The translations under genes and the position numbers were made by a program. This document shows positions 16,942 to 26,180 of a stretch of 64,000 nt of DNA, piece by piece (within the stretch, counting starts at the first letter, position 1; every line of letters begins with the position of its first letter). This DNA is from Phycisphaerae bacterium (GTDB lineage: Bacteria > Planctomycetota > Phycisphaerae > UBA1845): NCBI GenBank assembly GCA_022072505.1, contig JAJVHU010000013.1:1-64000 (forward strand). The letters run 5' to 3'. The notes under the pieces are model-generated. The model was given only the letters and a program-made list of their open reading frames with translations. It was not told the origin of the DNA and made no database searches.

Positions 16942-17358
16942 CGTCAAACATAGAGGTTTCAGCCACTCGAAGCAAGTGAGCGATCGGACCAAGTTCGGCG
17001 GGGCGATGAGGCTGCGCAGGCCCTCGGTGAGCCGCTCGCTCACGGCTTCCAACGTCGGGAACACATCGTTGCCGAAGTGATTCTCGCGCAGGGGTTCCCA
17101 CACGCGCTCCACGGGGCTGAGTTCCGGACGGTACGGCGGCAGAAACACCAGGCGCAGGTTGTCCGGCGCCTGCAGCGCCGCCGCATGGCGCCGGCCCGCC
17201 CGTCCAGCAGCATGATGTTGAAGCTGTCGGCGAACTCCTCGGCCACGGTGCGCAGGAAGAGGGACATCGTCTGGGGATCGACCCACGGCAAGGTCAGCGC
17301 GCTGAGCCGTCCGTCCAACGGGCTGACCGCCACCACGCCGTAGAGGTACTCGCCATCG
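16936..17358 (-). pseudogene. IS630 transposase C-terminal half, frameshifted
   Basis: On the minus strand one frame reads EYLYGVVAVSPLDGRLSALT and on to FNIMLLDGRAG. A second frame resumes with AALQAPDNLRLVFLPPYRPE and LSPVERVWEPLRENHFGN. These are the central D and C-terminal E regions of the IS630 DDE transposase. A shift near 17190-17200 breaks the frame and the N-terminal helix-turn-helix half is absent. The product cannot be active. Confidence 0.75.
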
Positions 17359-17413
17359 CTTTGCCTCCCTGCGACGGCGGGCAAGAATAATAACTCTATC
17401 TTTGATGTCAAAT
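16936..17413. mobile_element. IS630-family derivative, internally deleted (478 bp)
   Basis: The ends are GTTTGACGTCAAACATAGAG on the left and, reverse-complemented, ATTTGACATCAAAGATAGAG on the right. They are imperfect terminal repeats flanked on both sides by TA (16934-16935, 17414-17415), the IS630/mariner target duplication. At 478 bases it is well under the usual length of about 1 kb. Only the C-terminal half of a transposase is present, so it could move only in trans. It interrupts sequence directly after the vapB-like frame. Confidence 0.75.
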
Positions 17414-17588
17414 TAGTATGAAACAAAACAACGGACGTTCGCGCGCGTTCTTCGGGCGTTCGCGCGTGTTCTACGGGATTGAGGCGAATGCGCCCGACGA
17501 TCCTGCGGGACCGTCGGCGAAGCGTGTTGACCGGAGTCAGGTGGAGATACAGGTGCAGACAACGTGCGCCGCGCCGGCGCCTCGGTCG

Positions 17589-19433
17589 TCACTCAGGCGA
17601 CGTGAGGTCTTCGCCTCGAAGGTCGTCGGCCCGGTTCGCCTGCCCGCCGGTGGAGAACTCGACGATCTTCACGCCCGGTTTGACAAGAAAAAGGAGGATG
17701 AGCGTCTCGTCTTTGTCGAGGTCGCGCTCCTTGATGATCGAGAAGGGGCCGACGCCGCCGATCGACCCGACCTGCTCGGGGAAATACTGCACCTCGATGA
17801 CTTCGCGGTCGCCGACGATGGCGGCGGCGATTTTCCCGCAAAGCTGGTATCGCTCGCCCTTGTCGTCCATCACGGTGTAGTTCTGCACCGTGACGACCGC
17901 CTGCTGCATCGCCTTGCCGAAAAGGCTCCCGGCCTTGAGGTTCATGACGTTCAGTTGAAGCAGACGCATGTCGTCCGGAACCTTGAAGTAGGAGACGGGA
18001 GCGCTGCCGCCCTGCTCCTGCTCGTCAGCGTAAGCGACGAGGTGTCCCTGCTCGACGACCTCCCCGCGGATCTGGGTGTCCTTCTGCGTCGCGTATTTCT
18101 TGAGCGTGACCGGCATGCCGTCGGTGAAACCGGATCGGCCGACGCGGGTGGTCACGCCGCGGACCCGACCGCCGCGATCGACGCTGGGGACGGTGGCGTC
18201 CCCCGAGGTGACGCCGGTGGACGAGTCCGGTCTGCCGGTCCCGCCGCCGGAGTCGGCCGTCCGGGTCGATCCTTCAGCGGACCCCTCCGCAGGAGGAACT
18301 CCGGCGCTTCGCCCCGGGTCGCCCGTCTCGTCGGCGTCGCCGCTCGGGATTTCAGCGCGGGCGCCGAGTTTGTACTCGATGTACTCGGGACGGAAGCCCT
18401 GCGGCAGTTCATAAACGACCTCGATCTGATTGTTGCTTCCCTCTTTCGGAAGGAAGGACATGTCCACGACCGGCCAGTTGCCGTGGCGAAAGATCATCGT
18501 GTGCATGTGCTTCCCCGAACCGTCCGGCGCCTCGACGGCGACCGGGTAAAACTGCTCGAGAGGAGCGCCGGGACGCGCACGCCCGACGAGGCGGATCTGC
18601 CTCGGCGTATACGCGTCGAACGAATACTGCCGGCGGGCCTCGGGCAGAATCTCAATGCGGTAAGCCCGGAACTCCTTGCCGGATTCGGGCGCGACGGGCT
18701 GATCGTTCTCGCTGATGCGCCCCTCGAAGGTGCAGAAGTAAACGTAATCCACCTTGCGAGAACCGCCTTCCACGAGCGAGATCGAGCCTTCAGGGGCGTA
18801 ACGCTGCATCTCCATCGGAACGGCGTTGTTCCACGCCAGCGCCTCGACGACGTCGGGGTGCGTGTCGCGGAAGGCCGCCGGCGGCGCGCCGAACACGTGA
18901 TCGGCTAGGTACGCCCCGGTGGCGACGGCGAAGCGGTCGGGCATCAGCAGCAGATTGTGCGTGATCTTCGGATCCTGAGGTTGGGGTTCTTCGACCTGCT
19001 CCTCCGACTCGATGTCGGGCTCCTCGAAGTCGACGCGGACGAACGTCAGAAAGTTGCCCCGGTCCCACGGCAGCGACGTGATCGACAGACCGAGCATTCC
19101 CGTGCAGATCAGACCCGTGATCAGGCCGCACACGCCTCCGCCGGCGCGCTCCAGCCAGATCGGCAGCAGGATGCCGCGGCGGACGATCTGGTCGAACAAG
19201 GCCCGAAGCACCGCCAGAGGGAGGGCGAACGTCCCCGCCAGGGCGAGGGCGTGGGCGTACTCCGGCCAGAGCTTCACCGCCCAGTTCGCCGCCACCCACT
19301 CAAACGTCCCCACCGCGATCGCGGCGCTGCACAGCGTGAGCACCAGCATGATCAGGGCGCTGTAAAAGCCGTGCATCGCCTGAAAGAACGTGACCGCAAA
19401 GAGAAACACGAGCAGAAGCGCGCTGAAAAGCAT
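17589..19433 (-). CDS. CvpA-family membrane protein with large C-terminal domain
   Basis: 614 residues. The first 130 or so residues contain four hydrophobic segments in the CvpA (colicin V production) arrangement: MLFSALLLVFLFAVTFFQAM, ALIMLVLTLCSAAIAVG, then two more ending near GLICTGMLGLSI. The remaining 480 residues are hydrophilic and unrecognised, with a Pro/Gly/Thr-rich linker around 380-440. The start follows GGGAGAGATCGTC, a good ribosome-binding site. It is third in a probable operon with pilT and the GspE-like gene, 15 bases after the latter. It may anchor or regulate an envelope machine. Confidence 0.65.
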   Translation of the reverse strand: MLFSALLLVFLFAVTFFQAMHGFYSALIMLVLTLCSAAIAVGTFEWVAANWAVKLWPEYAHALALAGTFALPLAVLRALFDQIVRRGILLPIWLERAGGGVCGLITGLICTGMLGLSITSLPWDRGNFLTFVRVDFEEPDIESEEQVEEPQPQDPKITHNLLLMPDRFAVATGAYLADHVFGAPPAAFRDTHPDVVEALAWNNAVPMEMQRYAPEGSISLVEGGSRKVDYVYFCTFEGRISENDQPVAPESGKEFRAYRIEILPEARRQYSFDAYTPRQIRLVGRARPGAPLEQFYPVAVEAPDGSGKHMHTMIFRHGNWPVVDMSFLPKEGSNNQIEVVYELPQGFRPEYIEYKLGARAEIPSGDADETGDPGRSAGVPPAEGSAEGSTRTADSGGGTGRPDSSTGVTSGDATVPSVDRGGRVRGVTTRVGRSGFTDGMPVTLKKYATQKDTQIRGEVVEQGHLVAYADEQEQGGSAPVSYFKVPDDMRLLQLNVMNLKAGSLFGKAMQQAVVTVQNYTVMDDKGERYQLCGKIAAAIVGDREVIEVQYFPEQVGSIGGVGPFSIIKERDLDKDETLILLFLVKPGVKIVEFSTGGQANRADDLRGEDLTSPE

Positions 19434-19448
19434 GACGATCTCTCCCGG

Positions 19449-21116
19449 TTACTTGCCGTCGGCGCTGAGCACCCGCTGGACTTCGTTGAGGCTGGTGACG
19501 CCCTCGATGACCTTGAACAGACCCTCCTCCTGAAGGAGGTACATCTTGTTGCGGCGGGCTTGCGTTTTGATCCGGTCCACGGACGCGCCCTCGACGATCA
19601 ACTCGCGGATCGCGTCGTCCACCACCAGCAGCTCGAGGATCGAGGTGCGCCCCAGATAGCCCGTGCCCTGGCAGCTTTCGCAGATGATCTCGTTGCCCTT
19701 CTTGTCGAGGATCGGCTCCGTCGGCGGGCGGAAGAACCGCTCGATCTTGTCCGCCGGAAGATTGAGCTTCTTGAGCTTCGCGGGGTCGGGGCGGAACGCC
19801 TCGCGGCACGAGGTGCAAAGCTTCCGCAGCAGGCGCTGGCTGGTCACGCCGAGCAGCCCGCGCGCCGCCAGCCGCGGATCCTCGGCGAACTTGAGGTAGC
19901 GCGTCAGGGCGTCGAAGGCGTCCACGCCTTCGATCACCAGGTAAATCTTGCGCTCGTCGGTCGCCCGGGCGGCGAGCTGCGCCGTCTCGCGGTCCTCGCA
20001 CTCGCCGATGCCGACGATGTCCGGTTCGCGGCGCAGGACGGTCTGGAGAAGCCGTGCGTAAGAGACGTCGCTGGTCGAGCGGTCGTGCTTGTTCTGGGTG
20101 ATGTTGTCGAGCGCCGTCATCGGCTGACGCTCGATCGTGTGAATGTTGTTGAGAAAGGCGTCGTGCGCCCGCAGAACGGCGTAGAACGTGGTCGTCACGC
20201 CCGACCCCCGCGGTCCGCTGACGAGGATCAGTCCGTGCCGCTGCTCGATCAGGGCCTTGAGCTTCTCCTGCCGGGCCGGCGCCATCCCGATCTCGGCGAG
20301 GCGGCGAACCTCGGCCGAACCGACCTGGCGCAGGCGAAGCCGCTCGCCGGCGGTGGACCCGGAGGTCTGGATCTCCATCTCGTCGGGCGAACCGTCCTTC
20401 GTCAGCAGCGCCGCCTTGATCTTTCCCGACTGAGGCTTGCGCCGCTCCTCGATGTTCAGCCCGGCGATGCCCTTGAGGAACCGGACGACGCGGTCGCCGT
20501 CCTCCAGCGGCAGTCCTTCCGGACGCTCCGTCGGCAATCCGTCCACGCGGTAGACCATCCGGTAGCGCTCGTTGTTGCGCACCAGGTCCACGTCCGAGGC
20601 GCGGCGCCACAGAATGTCGTGCATGAAGCCCTGCGTCAGGTCGTAGTCCACGACGAGTTCGGGGTCGTCGTCCGACGGGCGGACGGGCTTGCCTTCGTAA
20701 TTCATCAGCCGAACCAGCGTCCCCTTCGACTCGGCGCCGGCGGACTTCTTCTCCTTGCCCTCGAGGATGCGGCGGAAGTGGTCGCGCGTCAGCACCTTCG
20801 CCGTGGGGACGACGCGACCGTTCCGGTGCAGGACATACAGGAGCTGCGCCCCGCCCGCGAGCAGCAGGAACATGCCCAGCCCCACGAAGTACAACGGCCC
20901 CTTCCACGGCGGGAGCAGGAACATCGCCAACCCGGCGAACCCGCCGATCATCACGATGATGTTCCACTGCTCACGCTTCGTCTTGACCACGTCGGTGTCC
21001 TTGTCCACCCACGAGGTGATCGCCGCCCAGCCGAGCAGAAGCACGACCAGCGCGCCGATCTTGACGAAGTTGACGTAAATTTCGCCGAGCAACAGAGGAA
21101 ACCCGAAGTCTTGCAT
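19449..21116 (-). CDS. Membrane-anchored GspE/PilB-like protein lacking the Walker A lysine
   Basis: 555 residues from ATG 21116 (GGAAACGGAC upstream), preferred over an earlier in-frame start. Three hydrophobic segments occupy about residues 5-100, which is unlike soluble GspE/PilB. The body then follows the secretion-ATPase fold. The Walker A position near residue 300 reads GPRGSGVTTT, with V where lysine is expected. The Walker B region reads PDIVGIGECEDRETA. Paired cysteines CTSC and CESC form the GspE-type zinc module, followed by GYLGRTSILELL. It lies between pilT and the CvpA-like gene. It could be a structural or regulatory pseudo-ATPase rather than a motor. Confidence 0.75.
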   Translation of the reverse strand: MQDFGFPLLLGEIYVNFVKIGALVVLLLGWAAITSWVDKDTDVVKTKREQWNIIVMIGGFAGLAMFLLPPWKGPLYFVGLGMFLLLAGGAQLLYVLHRNGRVVPTAKVLTRDHFRRILEGKEKKSAGAESKGTLVRLMNYEGKPVRPSDDDPELVVDYDLTQGFMHDILWRRASDVDLVRNNERYRMVYRVDGLPTERPEGLPLEDGDRVVRFLKGIAGLNIEERRKPQSGKIKAALLTKDGSPDEMEIQTSGSTAGERLRLRQVGSAEVRRLAEIGMAPARQEKLKALIEQRHGLILVSGPRGSGVTTTFYAVLRAHDAFLNNIHTIERQPMTALDNITQNKHDRSTSDVSYARLLQTVLRREPDIVGIGECEDRETAQLAARATDERKIYLVIEGVDAFDALTRYLKFAEDPRLAARGLLGVTSQRLLRKLCTSCREAFRPDPAKLKKLNLPADKIERFFRPPTEPILDKKGNEIICESCQGTGYLGRTSILELLVVDDAIRELIVEGASVDRIKTQARRNKMYLLQEEGLFKVIEGVTSLNEVQRVLSADGK

Positions 21117-21201
21117 GTCCGTTTCCGGTCGCCTCAGGGGCGAAACCGCACCGATCTCCGACCGCGCCGACGGCGCGGTCCCCGCTCGCACCGGCCCGCG
21201 C

Positions 21202-22359
21202 CTAACCGATGATCCCGCCGCCGCTGACCTTGATGCCCTTGAGGCGCATCTTCAACTCGTCCGGGTTCGGCGCCGCGGCGTACGCAGTCTTAACCGAAAT
21301 AAACTCGCCTTCAACCATCTGACGCAGCGACTCCGTGAAGTCCAGCATGCCTTCGTGATACGACGCCCGCATGACCGCGTGAATCTCGTGGTCGCGCTTC
21401 TCCTCGATCAGCTTGCGGATCATGCTGTTGGCGATCATCACCTCGCACGCCGGAAGTCGCGGAACCTCCGCCTTCAGGCCCGGAAGGAGCTTCAGGCAGA
21501 TGATCGCCTGAAGGTTGAACACCAGCGACAGGCGGATCAGGTCACGCTCGCCCTCCTCGAACAGGTCCAGAATTCGCGCGATCGTGCTCGGCGCGCTGGA
21601 GGCGTGGATCGTGCAGAACACCAGGTGCCCCGTCTCCGCGGCGTTCAGCGCCGCCTCGAACGTCTCCCGGTCGCGCATCTCGCCGATGAGCACCACGTCC
21701 GGGTCTTCACGCATCAGGTACTTCAGCGCGTCCGGGAAGCTCTGCACGTCGATCCCGATCTCGCGCTGGTTGATGAACGCCTTCCGGTCCTCGTAAAGAA
21801 ACTCGATCGGGTCTTCGATCGTCACGATGTGGCACGCGCGACGCTCGTTGATCTGCTGAAGCATCGCCGCGATCGTCGTCGTCTTTCCGGAACCGGTGAT
21901 GCCGGCGAGAATCACCAGCCCCTGATGAAGATCCGCGATGCGCTCCAGCGAGGTCGGAAGGTGAAGCTGGTTGTAATTCAGGATCTTGTCGTTGATGCGC
22001 CGCGCCGCCACCGACGTCTTCCCGCGCTGGCGGAACACGTTGATGCGATACCGGACCCGGTCGTTGAGCTGATACGCGAAGTCCATCGACCCCTTCTCCG
22101 CGTAACGCTCCCGCTGCATCGGCGTCATGATCTCGAAGATCATCGCCTCAAGACGCTCGTTGCTGAGGGCGTCGTTGTTGATGTTCCTGATGTCGCCCTT
22201 GACCCGGACCTTCGCCGGCGATCCCGCCTTGAGATGAAGGTCGGAGGCGCTCAGGTCGTACACCGCCTGAAAATACTTGTTGATCTTCGGCGGTTTCTTG
22301 ACCTCCGCGGCGACCGGACGCTCCAGCGATTCCACTTCGTTTTCAAGAATGTCTGACAC
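21202..22359 (-). CDS. pilT: Type IV pilus retraction-type ATPase PilT
   Basis: 385 residues from GTG 22359 (GGGGAG upstream). A longer in-frame start would add an unlikely Arg-rich tail. PilT motifs are present: ASDLHLKAGSPAKVRVKGDI at the N-terminus, Walker A GITGSGKTTT near residue 152, the Asp box TIEDPIEFL, Walker B DPDVVLIGEMRDRET, and the His box GHLVFCTIHASSA. A cytoplasmic hexameric motor that depolymerises pilin is expected. No pilin or pilus assembly gene is in the window. It is the first gene of the minus-strand set pilT, GspE-like, CvpA-like. Confidence 0.9.
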   Translation of the reverse strand: MSDILENEVESLERPVAAEVKKPPKINKYFQAVYDLSASDLHLKAGSPAKVRVKGDIRNINNDALSNERLEAMIFEIMTPMQRERYAEKGSMDFAYQLNDRVRYRINVFRQRGKTSVAARRINDKILNYNQLHLPTSLERIADLHQGLVILAGITGSGKTTTIAAMLQQINERRACHIVTIEDPIEFLYEDRKAFINQREIGIDVQSFPDALKYLMREDPDVVLIGEMRDRETFEAALNAAETGHLVFCTIHASSAPSTIARILDLFEEGERDLIRLSLVFNLQAIICLKLLPGLKAEVPRLPACEVMIANSMIRKLIEEKRDHEIHAVMRASYHEGMLDFTESLRQMVEGEFISVKTAYAAAPNPDELKMRLKGIKVSGGGIIG

Positions 22360-22603
22360 GGTGTTTTTGACTCCCCACCCGTCGAACGAGACGCTCTCCG
22401 GCCTCGCTGTCCGCGACGCCGGACCCCCTGGAGCCCCCCTCGTTCTTCTTCCCCTCGACGCCCCCGTCGGCGACGCCGTCCTTCGACTCGCGGGTCGAAT
22501 ATGCCGAGACGCGGCATTCTGACAGGTCTTGACGACGACTTCAACCCGTCGCCCCTCTCGAATGCCGGAAATCTGGTGATTTAACCGCACCCCGCGGCGA
22601 CGA

Positions 22604-23347
22604 TCATCTCAGTCCGCGACCACCGTCCACCGCCACGATCTGGCCCGTCAGGTACGCCGGACCCTCAATGAGAAACCGGACGGCCTCGGCAATCTCTTCC
22701 ACCCGCCCGGACCTCCGGGCCGGAACCTTACGTATCAGGCGTTCACGAACCTCCGGGGTGAATGACTCGGGGAACTCGATGATTCCGGGAGAAACACCGT
22801 TGACCTGGATGTCCGGCGCCAAAGAAAGCGCCAAGCTCCTCGTCAGACTCGCCAACGCTGCCTTTGATGCGCAGTATGCCGGGTAGTTAGCCCAGGGCCG
22901 ATCCCAGCAAGCATCGCAGAGGTTCACGATCCTCCCCGACCCGCGATCACGCATGACCCTCGCCGCCGCAAAACACAAACTGGCTGGGGCGATCACGTTC
23001 ACCGCGAGCATTTGCTGCCAGATATCGAGCGAGAAATCAGGGGGCGTCGGCTCTCCTTCAGGGATGAACCACGACGCATTGTTGACCAGAATATCCAGCC
23101 TTCCCAGTTTATCGCAAACTTGGGCCACCAACCTCGCCGCATCCGGTTCCGCCGCGAAATCCCACCGAAAAACATCGGCGTTCCTGCCGCAAAGTCGGAC
23201 GTCTCGGGCGGTCGCCTCGGCGTCTTCGCAGGATTTCCGGTAATGCACGGCGACATCGCAGCCCGCTTGCGCCAGGTTGAGGGCGATCGCCCGCCCGATC
23301 CTGCGCCCGGCGCCCGTCACCAGCGCGACCCTTTTTCCCGGAATCAT
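22604..23347 (-). CDS. Short-chain dehydrogenase, pteridine-reductase-like
   Basis: 247 residues. The cofactor motif is TGAGRRIGRAIA, the Arg-bearing form seen in pteridine reductase/FolM-like SDRs that bind NADPH. VNNASWF, the catalytic YPAYCASKAAL (YxxxK) and the C-terminal SPGIIEFPE and VDGGRGL complete the fold. Reduction of dihydrofolate or dihydropterin derivatives is a family-level guess. The start overlaps the stop of the TPR gene by four bases (ATGA), so the pair is translationally coupled. It is the last gene of the DnaJ-like operon. Confidence 0.8.
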   Translation of the reverse strand: MIPGKRVALVTGAGRRIGRAIALNLAQAGCDVAVHYRKSCEDAEATARDVRLCGRNADVFRWDFAAEPDAARLVAQVCDKLGRLDILVNNASWFIPEGEPTPPDFSLDIWQQMLAVNVIAPASLCFAAARVMRDRGSGRIVNLCDACWDRPWANYPAYCASKAALASLTRSLALSLAPDIQVNGVSPGIIEFPESFTPEVRERLIRKVPARRSGRVEEIAEAVRFLIEGPAYLTGQIVAVDGGRGLR

Positions 23348-24588
23348 TGTTCCACGTCCAGCAAGCGGGCCAACGCGGGAACACTCAGCGCCAGCTCCGC
23401 CAACTCCGGATCCTGCGCCAGCGCCCGCGCCAATTCCGACTCCGCGTCACGCATCTGACCGTCCTTCGCCAGGCACACCGCCAGCGCGAACCTCATCTCC
23501 GCGACCGGCCCGGAACTCTCCGCAATCGCCTGCCGAAACCCCTCGATCGCGTCATCAACCCGCCCCAGGTTGGCCAGCGCCGTCGCCCGATGAAAGCGCG
23601 CCCGAACCGCGCGGGGTTCGCAAGTCATTGCTTTCTCAAACGCATCGAGAGCGCTCGCGTCATCGCCGATCTGATTGAACGCGACTCCGAGGCGATCATG
23701 CGCCTCCGCGTCCAGCGGATCCCCCCGCAGGAGGTCGCGCCAGACAGGAACCGCTTCCGCCGGGCGACCGTCCTGTTGCAGCAAGATCGCCGAAAACCGT
23801 CGGGCGGCGCCGAAATGCGCCTCCGCGGAACCGACGGCAAGCGCCTCGGCAAGAATCCCGGCTGGTTCCGCCGAGATCGCCGCTGCAACGTCGCAAAGCA
23901 GCGTGTATGCCTCCGTCCGCAGTCCGGCGTCCGTCAGCGCCTGAGCTTGATGCAGGTGCAGCGGAACGCTGGAAGCGTACGTGCGGAGCAGCCGCTCGAT
24001 CACGGCCAACTTCCGCCGCGGATCGACCTGCGACGACATCCGCAGCGCCCCCAGCGCCGCCTCAAGGCTGGGGGGCGAAGACGCGACTTCCGATCCGAGG
24101 CTTCGCTCCAGCCAGATCAGGGCGCTTGCCCCGTCGTCCAGAGCGATCGCGCTGCGAAGCGCAACGTCGAGCAGCGCCGGAGAGCCTCCCGAGACGGTGT
24201 ACTCCTGTTCCGCGTCAGCAAGACGATCGGAAAGCCGCGCTCGGACCGAGGTCTCCGGGTTCGCCGCAAACCCGGCGAGCGCTTCCCGCAGGCTCTCGAC
24301 CGGGTCTGAACGAGGCGGCCCGCCCGGAACCGCGTCGCCGGATTCGGGTGCTTCGCCCGTTAGAGGAAGCTGAGCAGGTGGAGCAACGTGACCGTCTCCA
24401 ACAACTTCCGGCGCCGCCCGGTGCGCGAGTTCCGATCGGAGCCGGGCGTTTTCCGTCGCAAGTTCGGCGATCCGCTGCTGCATCGCTTCTGAGCGCTTTC
24501 GGACCGCAGCGACAAGAAACATCGCGGAAAGCACTCCCGACAACCCGATGAGAATCCACCAGGGTCGCGCCGCTCCGGACGGACGCAT
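23344..24588 (-). CDS. Membrane-anchored TPR protein
   Basis: 414 residues from ATG 24588. An N-terminal membrane segment (WWILIGLSGVLSAMFLVAAV, about residues 10-29) is followed by a short coiled coil (RSEAMQQRIAELATENARLR), a Pro/Gly linker and tetratricopeptide repeats across the C-terminal half (for example AHDRLGVAFNQIGDDASALD and RFHRATALANLGRVDDAIEG). The longer open frame upstream overlaps the glycine-rich end of the preceding gene and is rejected. It probably acts as an envelope scaffold. It is flanked in operon by a small membrane protein and a short-chain reductase. Confidence 0.8.
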   Translation of the reverse strand: MRPSGAARPWWILIGLSGVLSAMFLVAAVRKRSEAMQQRIAELATENARLRSELAHRAAPEVVGDGHVAPPAQLPLTGEAPESGDAVPGGPPRSDPVESLREALAGFAANPETSVRARLSDRLADAEQEYTVSGGSPALLDVALRSAIALDDGASALIWLERSLGSEVASSPPSLEAALGALRMSSQVDPRRKLAVIERLLRTYASSVPLHLHQAQALTDAGLRTEAYTLLCDVAAAISAEPAGILAEALAVGSAEAHFGAARRFSAILLQQDGRPAEAVPVWRDLLRGDPLDAEAHDRLGVAFNQIGDDASALDAFEKAMTCEPRAVRARFHRATALANLGRVDDAIEGFRQAIAESSGPVAEMRFALAVCLAKDGQMRDAESELARALAQDPELAELALSVPALARLLDVEQ

Positions 24589-24601
24589 GACTCCCGAGCG
24601 C

Positions 24602-24994
24602 TCAGTCACCGCCGCCGCCTCCGTCTCCACCCCCCCCGCCGCCCCCGTCGTTCCCGTCGCCGCCTCCGCCGTCGAGCCCACCGCCGTCGCCGGAGGAGGG
24701 ATCGTCAAGGCCGTCATGCGCCGGTTTCGATCGGTCGTCGTCGTTCACGCCGCGCCACGAGGACTCCGGCACCGTGTGCATCGACCAGACGTCCGACGAA
24801 TCCGTCGGCGGCGGACGCCGTGCCCCGGACTCGCGGGTCAGCCGGCGCCCCCAGCGCATCAGCAAACCGCTCCCGACGATCAACAAAATCAGAAGTGCGA
24901 TCAGGAACCCGATGATGACGAGAATGCGCAGAATCTGTCCGGGACTGACCGGGGTGAAAGCGCCCAGCAGGTTCGTCCCGCAGCGGTTGATCAT
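24602..24994 (-). CDS. Single-span membrane protein with Gly/Asp-rich tail
   Basis: 130 residues. A strong hydrophobic helix ILRILVIIGFLIALLILLIV lies at about residues 21-40. A basic stretch WGRRLTRESGARR follows, and the last 30 residues are almost only Gly and Asp with a few Asn and Leu. The ATG overlaps the DnaJ-like stop by four bases, supporting real translation. Function unknown. The acidic glycine tail could be a flexible ligand or calcium-binding end, but this is speculative. Confidence 0.65.
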   Translation of the reverse strand: MINRCGTNLLGAFTPVSPGQILRILVIIGFLIALLILLIVGSGLLMRWGRRLTRESGARRPPPTDSSDVWSMHTVPESSWRGVNDDDRSKPAHDGLDDPSSGDGGGLDGGGGDGNDGGGGGGGDGGGGGD

Positions 24995-25983
24995 GCCCCG
25001 CTCCCGGAGGCGCGGACTGACGCATCCTCCCGGCGAGACGGGGCATGCTCCAGCACCCGCAACGTTTCAAAAAGCTCCCGCTGTTCCGGCGTCAGCGATT
25101 TCGGTGCGACGATCTTGATGACGACCAGCAGATCGCCGCGAGCCGCGTCCCGACCTGCGGGAACCCCTTGTCCCCGGATGCGCAGCTTCGTCCCGCTTGA
25201 AGTCCCCGGAGGAACCGTCACGGAAACCGATCCGTCGAGCGTCGGCACGTCAACCTTCGCCCCCAGCACGGCTTCCGTGATCGTCACCGGCGCCGTCACG
25301 ATCAGATCGTTGCCCTCGCGGGAAAAACTCGGGTGCGGCGCGACGCGGCAAGTGAGGTAGAGGTCGCCGGCCGGACCGCCGCCCGCTCCGGGTTCACCGC
25401 GTCCTCTCAGGCGGATGCGCTGCCCGTCAACGACGCCCGGTGGAACACGCACGTCAATACTCTCGGCACGTCCGTCGGGGCGTGTGACGACAAACTGAAG
25501 CGTCGTGCCCCGCACCGCCTGCTCGAAGGACAGGGGGGCGTCGTGGTTGATGTCCGCGCCCGCCTGAGGTCGCGTGGGTCGCCCTCGCCCGCGCGACGCG
25601 CGACGGTTTCCGCCCCCGAAAACCTGATCGAAGATGCTCGCCGGACGCTCCTGCCCACCGCCGAACGCCGAGAAAAGATCTTCCAGATCCTCGACGTTGA
25701 CCGCGTGGCCGTCGCCCCAGGTGTAAACCTGACGTCCGCCGGGGTCCGTCCGCACCTGTCCGACTCCGGCGCGACCGTACCGGTCGTAGTCCTCGCGTTT
25801 CTTCGCGTCGCCGAGGACGCTGTAAGCCTCCTGAACCTTCTTGAACTTCGCTTCCGCGCCCGGATCGTTCGGATTGCGGTCCGGGTGATACTGCTTGGCG
25901 AGCCTTCGGTAGGCGCGCTTGATCTCGTCCGCGCTGGCCGTCCGAGGCACGCCGAGCGTCTCGTAAAAGTCATCCCTGGGCAT
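24991..25983 (-). CDS. DnaJ-family co-chaperone (CbpA type)
   Basis: 330 residues. The J-domain runs from DFYETLGVPRTASADEIKRA through the HPD motif (YHPDRNPND) to YDRYGRAG. A G/F-rich linker follows (FSAFGGGQERPASIF, GGNRRASRGRGRP), then the two beta-domains of the DnaJ C-terminus (LSFEQAVRGTT, VPPGVVDGQRIRLRG, PTLDGSVSVTVPPGTSSGTK). The cysteine-rich zinc domain is absent, so it is the CbpA/DnaJ type II form. It would stimulate DnaK ATPase. It starts a four-gene operon with the small membrane, TPR and SDR genes. Confidence 0.9.
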   Translation of the reverse strand: MPRDDFYETLGVPRTASADEIKRAYRRLAKQYHPDRNPNDPGAEAKFKKVQEAYSVLGDAKKREDYDRYGRAGVGQVRTDPGGRQVYTWGDGHAVNVEDLEDLFSAFGGGQERPASIFDQVFGGGNRRASRGRGRPTRPQAGADINHDAPLSFEQAVRGTTLQFVVTRPDGRAESIDVRVPPGVVDGQRIRLRGRGEPGAGGGPAGDLYLTCRVAPHPSFSREGNDLIVTAPVTITEAVLGAKVDVPTLDGSVSVTVPPGTSSGTKLRIRGQGVPAGRDAARGDLLVVIKIVAPKSLTPEQRELFETLRVLEHAPSRREDASVRASGSGA

Positions 25984-26180
25984 GTTGCTTCAAACGCGGG
26001 TACGTATATGAGCCGACCGGTCACAATTGTCCGGGAACCGCTGCTCATCAGATTATAAGCCGCGCCTGGGGCGGGTCCACGCCGAAATCGCCTTGCTCGC
26101 GGGTCGCCTTGAACCCGCGCCGAGGGGCGTTATCGTGCGATCTCGGATGGCGCGGACCTCGCGCCGTCGGGAGGTGCGTC

